A DNA stretch of 5,341 nucleotides from Candidatus Saccharimonadota bacterium. GTDB lineage: Bacteria > Patescibacteriota > Saccharimonadia > Saccharimonadales > Saccharimonadaceae. Numbering within the stretch: position 1 is the first letter of the stretch; every line of letters starts with the position of its first letter. The notes beneath the pieces are model-generated. The model was not told the DNA's origin. It saw only the letters and a program-made list of their open reading frames with translations, and ran no database searches. Shown here piece by piece: positions 3,273-5,341 of this stretch. The position numbers were made by a program, and so were the translations under genes. The stretch lies in contig JAUNQQ010000051.1 of assembly GCA_030536095.1 (NCBI GenBank), positions 1 through 5,341 of the forward strand, read 5' to 3'.

Positions 3273-5341
3273 TACAAAATCGCTTCCCTTAAAAGCCTCG
3301 CGGCTTCAATATAAGAATCATCGTCATCAAACCAGTATTCTTTTAGGAGTGGCAAAAGATCATAGGTGATTATGCTTTGGAGTTCCTGTTCGATATCATT
3401 ATTTTCGTCGAGGTTACAGAGATAACTATGGCCAATCCTAAAACCTGGACCGAGGTTTGAGTCGGTGGTGATTTTTTGATTTATTTGTTTAAGCGCTTCT
3501 ACAACCCTGTCGAATTTTGGATTAGAAAGTGCGGTTTTATAGGCAATAAATCCGTCCGAGTCAAAGGCAGGTTCCATATCATAGAAGGAGAATCTGCGTC
3601 TTAAGGCATAGTCAAGGAGGGCGAGACTGCGATCGGCGGTGTTCATCATGCCGATAATATAGAGGTTTTTGGGAATGTGGAAGTATTGGTCGAAATATAG
3701 TAAACGGACTGGATAGTCGCGTTTGTCTTTTTCGATAAGCATAAAGAGTTCACCGAAAATTTTACTGAGGTTTCCGCGATTAATTTCATCGATAATAAAG
3801 AAGTAAGGATTATCATCAGGGTCATCGGCGGCTTTTTCTGAAAATTCGTAAAACACGCCCTTTTTAATTTTGAAACCCTTATCATCAGATGAGGGGCGAA
3901 AACCTTCGATAAAATCTTCGTAGGAATAGCTTTGATGGAACTGGACAAGAGCGACTCTTTCATGATCCTTTTCGCCCATTAGTGAATAAGCTAATCTCTT
4001 GGCGGCAAAAGTTTTGCCGACACCTGGTGGACCTTGGAGAATGATGTTTTGTTTACGGTCGAGAATATTTTTTATGTTGTTATATTCTTTGGGACTGAGA
4101 TAAACTTCAGTTAAGAAGTCATCCACAGTGTATGGACTATGTGATTTCTTGGGTTCATTTTCGGTTTCGTCTGGATTTTCTTCCGAAAGCAGGTTGTTAA
4201 GATATTTGATTTCGCCGATATTGTCAGTAATGTCAGTTAGGGTTTTCATTGCCATTTTTTCAGTATGAGACCAAGAACCTTTTTGGGTCCAGTTTACCTT
4301 TCGGGTATGCCTGTAATCATCCGGGGCATTTTCGTCATAATAATATTCAGAATCGACAATTCCTTTACCGACAATTTCGTGCCGACCTTTTTTGACGAAG
4401 ATAATGTCGCCGATTTTCATTACTTTTGAGAAGTCGTTTAGGCAACGTCTAATGTTTTTAGCGGAATCTTCTCGTTTGTATTTCTGGTGGATAGCTTCTG
4501 CGATTTCGGTGGCTCTACTGAAGTTTTTTAGGTTACCGGTTTCACCCCAGCCAATGCGCATAATTCCTTGTGAGTAAAATTCTTCCCATTTTTCGGCGTT
4601 GTGACCTGGAGCGTAGAGCCAGTAGCGTGTAGAATCTTCATCGCCAATGCCTGTATTAGATTCCTTTTTGACTTGCTCAGAATATTGCCATGCGGCAAAT
4701 GAAAAATCGGCGAAATTTTGGAATTTATTTGTCTTTGTGATGTAATCTCTAAGGGTGTCTATAATTGCGAAATAATCTTCGGCAGTAAAATCATTGCTAA
4801 ATTTTTCGAGTTTTTCGAGTGGAGGAAGCTGAGAGATAATTTCGACTGGAAGCTCACCAGATTTATAAATATATTGGCGATTACGACTGTCGAGATTGAG
4901 AAAAAGGTCGGGCATAGCCCAGAAGAGGCCCATGGTAATTTTAGCTATGCCATTCCCTTTTATATTAATTGTATATCTAAATAGATTAGCGAATTGGGCG
5001 CGTAGTTCAGGGGTGTCTTCTCGGTAAAAACTATGAGCGGCTTCGAAGAATTTCCAGAGTTCGTTAATGATATTATCGGCGTTTTCTAGGTCAAGAGGAT
5101 AGAACGCGGCATTTAGGGAATTTGTAACCGGAATTCCTGTAAAATCGGTCGGTGGGGGTGTGGAGATTTCTAGGATTTTTGCGATAGTGTTGGCGAAAGT
5201 AATACGAGTTATTTCGGTTTGGCCACGATTAAAAATGGTATAAAAAGTAAATGGATCAATATCGGTCAGCTCGTTATTATATCCAAGTTTAGGCATATTG
5301 ATTTTTAGTTCGGCATAGATTTGGCGAACTATTGCGACTAA
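3272..5341 (-). CDS. mcrB: McrB-like GTPase with EVE-like DNA reader, 5' end outside window
   Basis: This is the motor and recognition subunit of the McrBC system. Numbered from ATG 5296 it has 674 residues, but the frame is open with protein-like content (IVRQIYAELKIN) to the window edge and no Shine-Dalgarno site precedes that ATG, so the true start probably lies further right. Residues 1-200 form an uncharacterised region (TFYTIFNRG, ITMGLFWAMPDLFLNLDSRNR). Residues about 222-345 (RYWLYAPGHNAEKWEEF, MRIGWGE, IGDIIFVKKG, IVGKGIV) look like an EVE/PUA-type domain of the kind that flips out modified bases. The AAA+ GTPase follows: Walker A GPPGVGKT (422-429), FHQSYSYEDFIEGFRP (453-468), Walker B IIDEINR (501-507), the McrB signature MNTADRS (551-557), and RRRF (566-569). 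All motor motifs are intact. It is much longer than E. coli McrB because of the N-terminal additions. The target is probably methylated or otherwise modified DNA, but the exact base is unknown. Confidence 0.93.
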   Translation of the reverse strand, partial: LVAIVRQIYAELKINMPKLGYNNELTDIDPFTFYTIFNRGQTEITRITFANTIAKILEISTPPPTDFTGIPVTNSLNAAFYPLDLENADNIINELWKFFEAAHSFYREDTPELRAQFANLFRYTINIKGNGIAKITMGLFWAMPDLFLNLDSRNRQYIYKSGELPVEIISQLPPLEKLEKFSNDFTAEDYFAIIDTLRDYITKTNKFQNFADFSFAAWQYSEQVKKESNTGIGDEDSTRYWLYAPGHNAEKWEEFYSQGIMRIGWGETGNLKNFSRATEIAEAIHQKYKREDSAKNIRRCLNDFSKVMKIGDIIFVKKGRHEIVGKGIVDSEYYYDENAPDDYRHTRKVNWTQKGSWSHTEKMAMKTLTDITDNIGEIKYLNNLLSEENPDETENEPKKSHSPYTVDDFLTEVYLSPKEYNNIKNILDRKQNIILQGPPGVGKTFAAKRLAYSLMGEKDHERVALVQFHQSYSYEDFIEGFRPSSDDKGFKIKKGVFYEFSEKAADDPDDNPYFFIIDEINRGNLSKIFGELFMLIEKDKRDYPVRLLYFDQYFHIPKNLYIIGMMNTADRSLALLDYALRRRFSFYDMEPAFDSDGFIAYKTALSNPKFDRVVEALKQINQKITTDSNLGPGFRIGHSYLCNLDENNDIEQELQSIITYDLLPLLKEYWFDDDDSYIEAARLLREAIL

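Noticed and set aside
2642..3963. Two further minus-strand frames (2642-2869 and 3646-3963) inside mcrC and mcrB.
   Set aside because: They are out-of-frame shadows of genes whose family motifs are continuous through the same bases.
4392..4984. Two + strand frames (4392-4577 and 4718-4984).
   Set aside because: Both are antisense to the mcrB-like coding region and show no family features or ribosome sites.
294..5296. Whole-genome reassignment of UGA to glycine or tryptophan, as in Absconditabacteria, Gracilibacteria or mycoplasmas.
   Set aside because: About 1,500 codons of clear protein contain no in-frame TGA while ordinary glycine and tryptophan codons are used. TGA also ends mcrC at the expected family length.

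Overview
The window is bacterial and AT-rich. It holds a tRNA-Thr gene on the + strand, a roughly 400-base gene-free stretch, and a tightly packed minus-strand operon that fills the rest and runs off the right edge. The genetic code looks standard: about 1,500 codons of recognisable protein contain no internal stop, and TAA, TAG and TGA all terminate genes. The host cannot be named firmly. The compact layout and AT-rich coding would suit Patescibacteria such as Saccharibacteria, or a low-GC Firmicute, but this is a guess.

Layout from the left: an unresolved left edge (1-57); tRNA-Thr(GGU) with encoded CCA (58-133); a strong hairpin terminator (144-193); a convergent intergenic region (194-532) rich in inverted repeats; then the minus-strand operon. 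In transcription order, right to left, the operon reads: an mcrB-like gene whose 5' end lies outside the window (5341-3272); mcrC (3272-2229, sharing one base with mcrB); an ADP-ribosylglycohydrolase of the ARH/DraG family (2216-1131); a small gene split by an in-frame amber codon (1118-903); and a 125-residue macrodomain-like protein (910-533).

The first two genes form a McrBC-type modification-dependent restriction system. The McrB-like protein carries an N-terminal region, an EVE/PUA-like reader domain and a GTPase-type AAA+ motor with the MNTADRS signature. McrC supplies the PD-(D/E)XK nuclease. The downstream genes point to ADP-ribose chemistry: one hydrolase that removes ADP-ribose and one small protein built around macrodomain-like glycine loops. 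The most interesting reading is a defence locus joining modified-DNA restriction to ADP-ribose removal or sensing. That link is inferred from the gene order alone.

Three fine-scale points deserve attention. An extended -10 element (TGATATAAT) overlaps the mcrC stop and is placed so that transcripts would start on the A of the ADP-ribosylglycohydrolase ATG, giving a leaderless mRNA. The small gene between the two ADP-ribose genes reads on, protein-like, for 34 codons past a TAG. The mcrB frame is open to the window edge, so the ATG at 5296 is probably not its true start.
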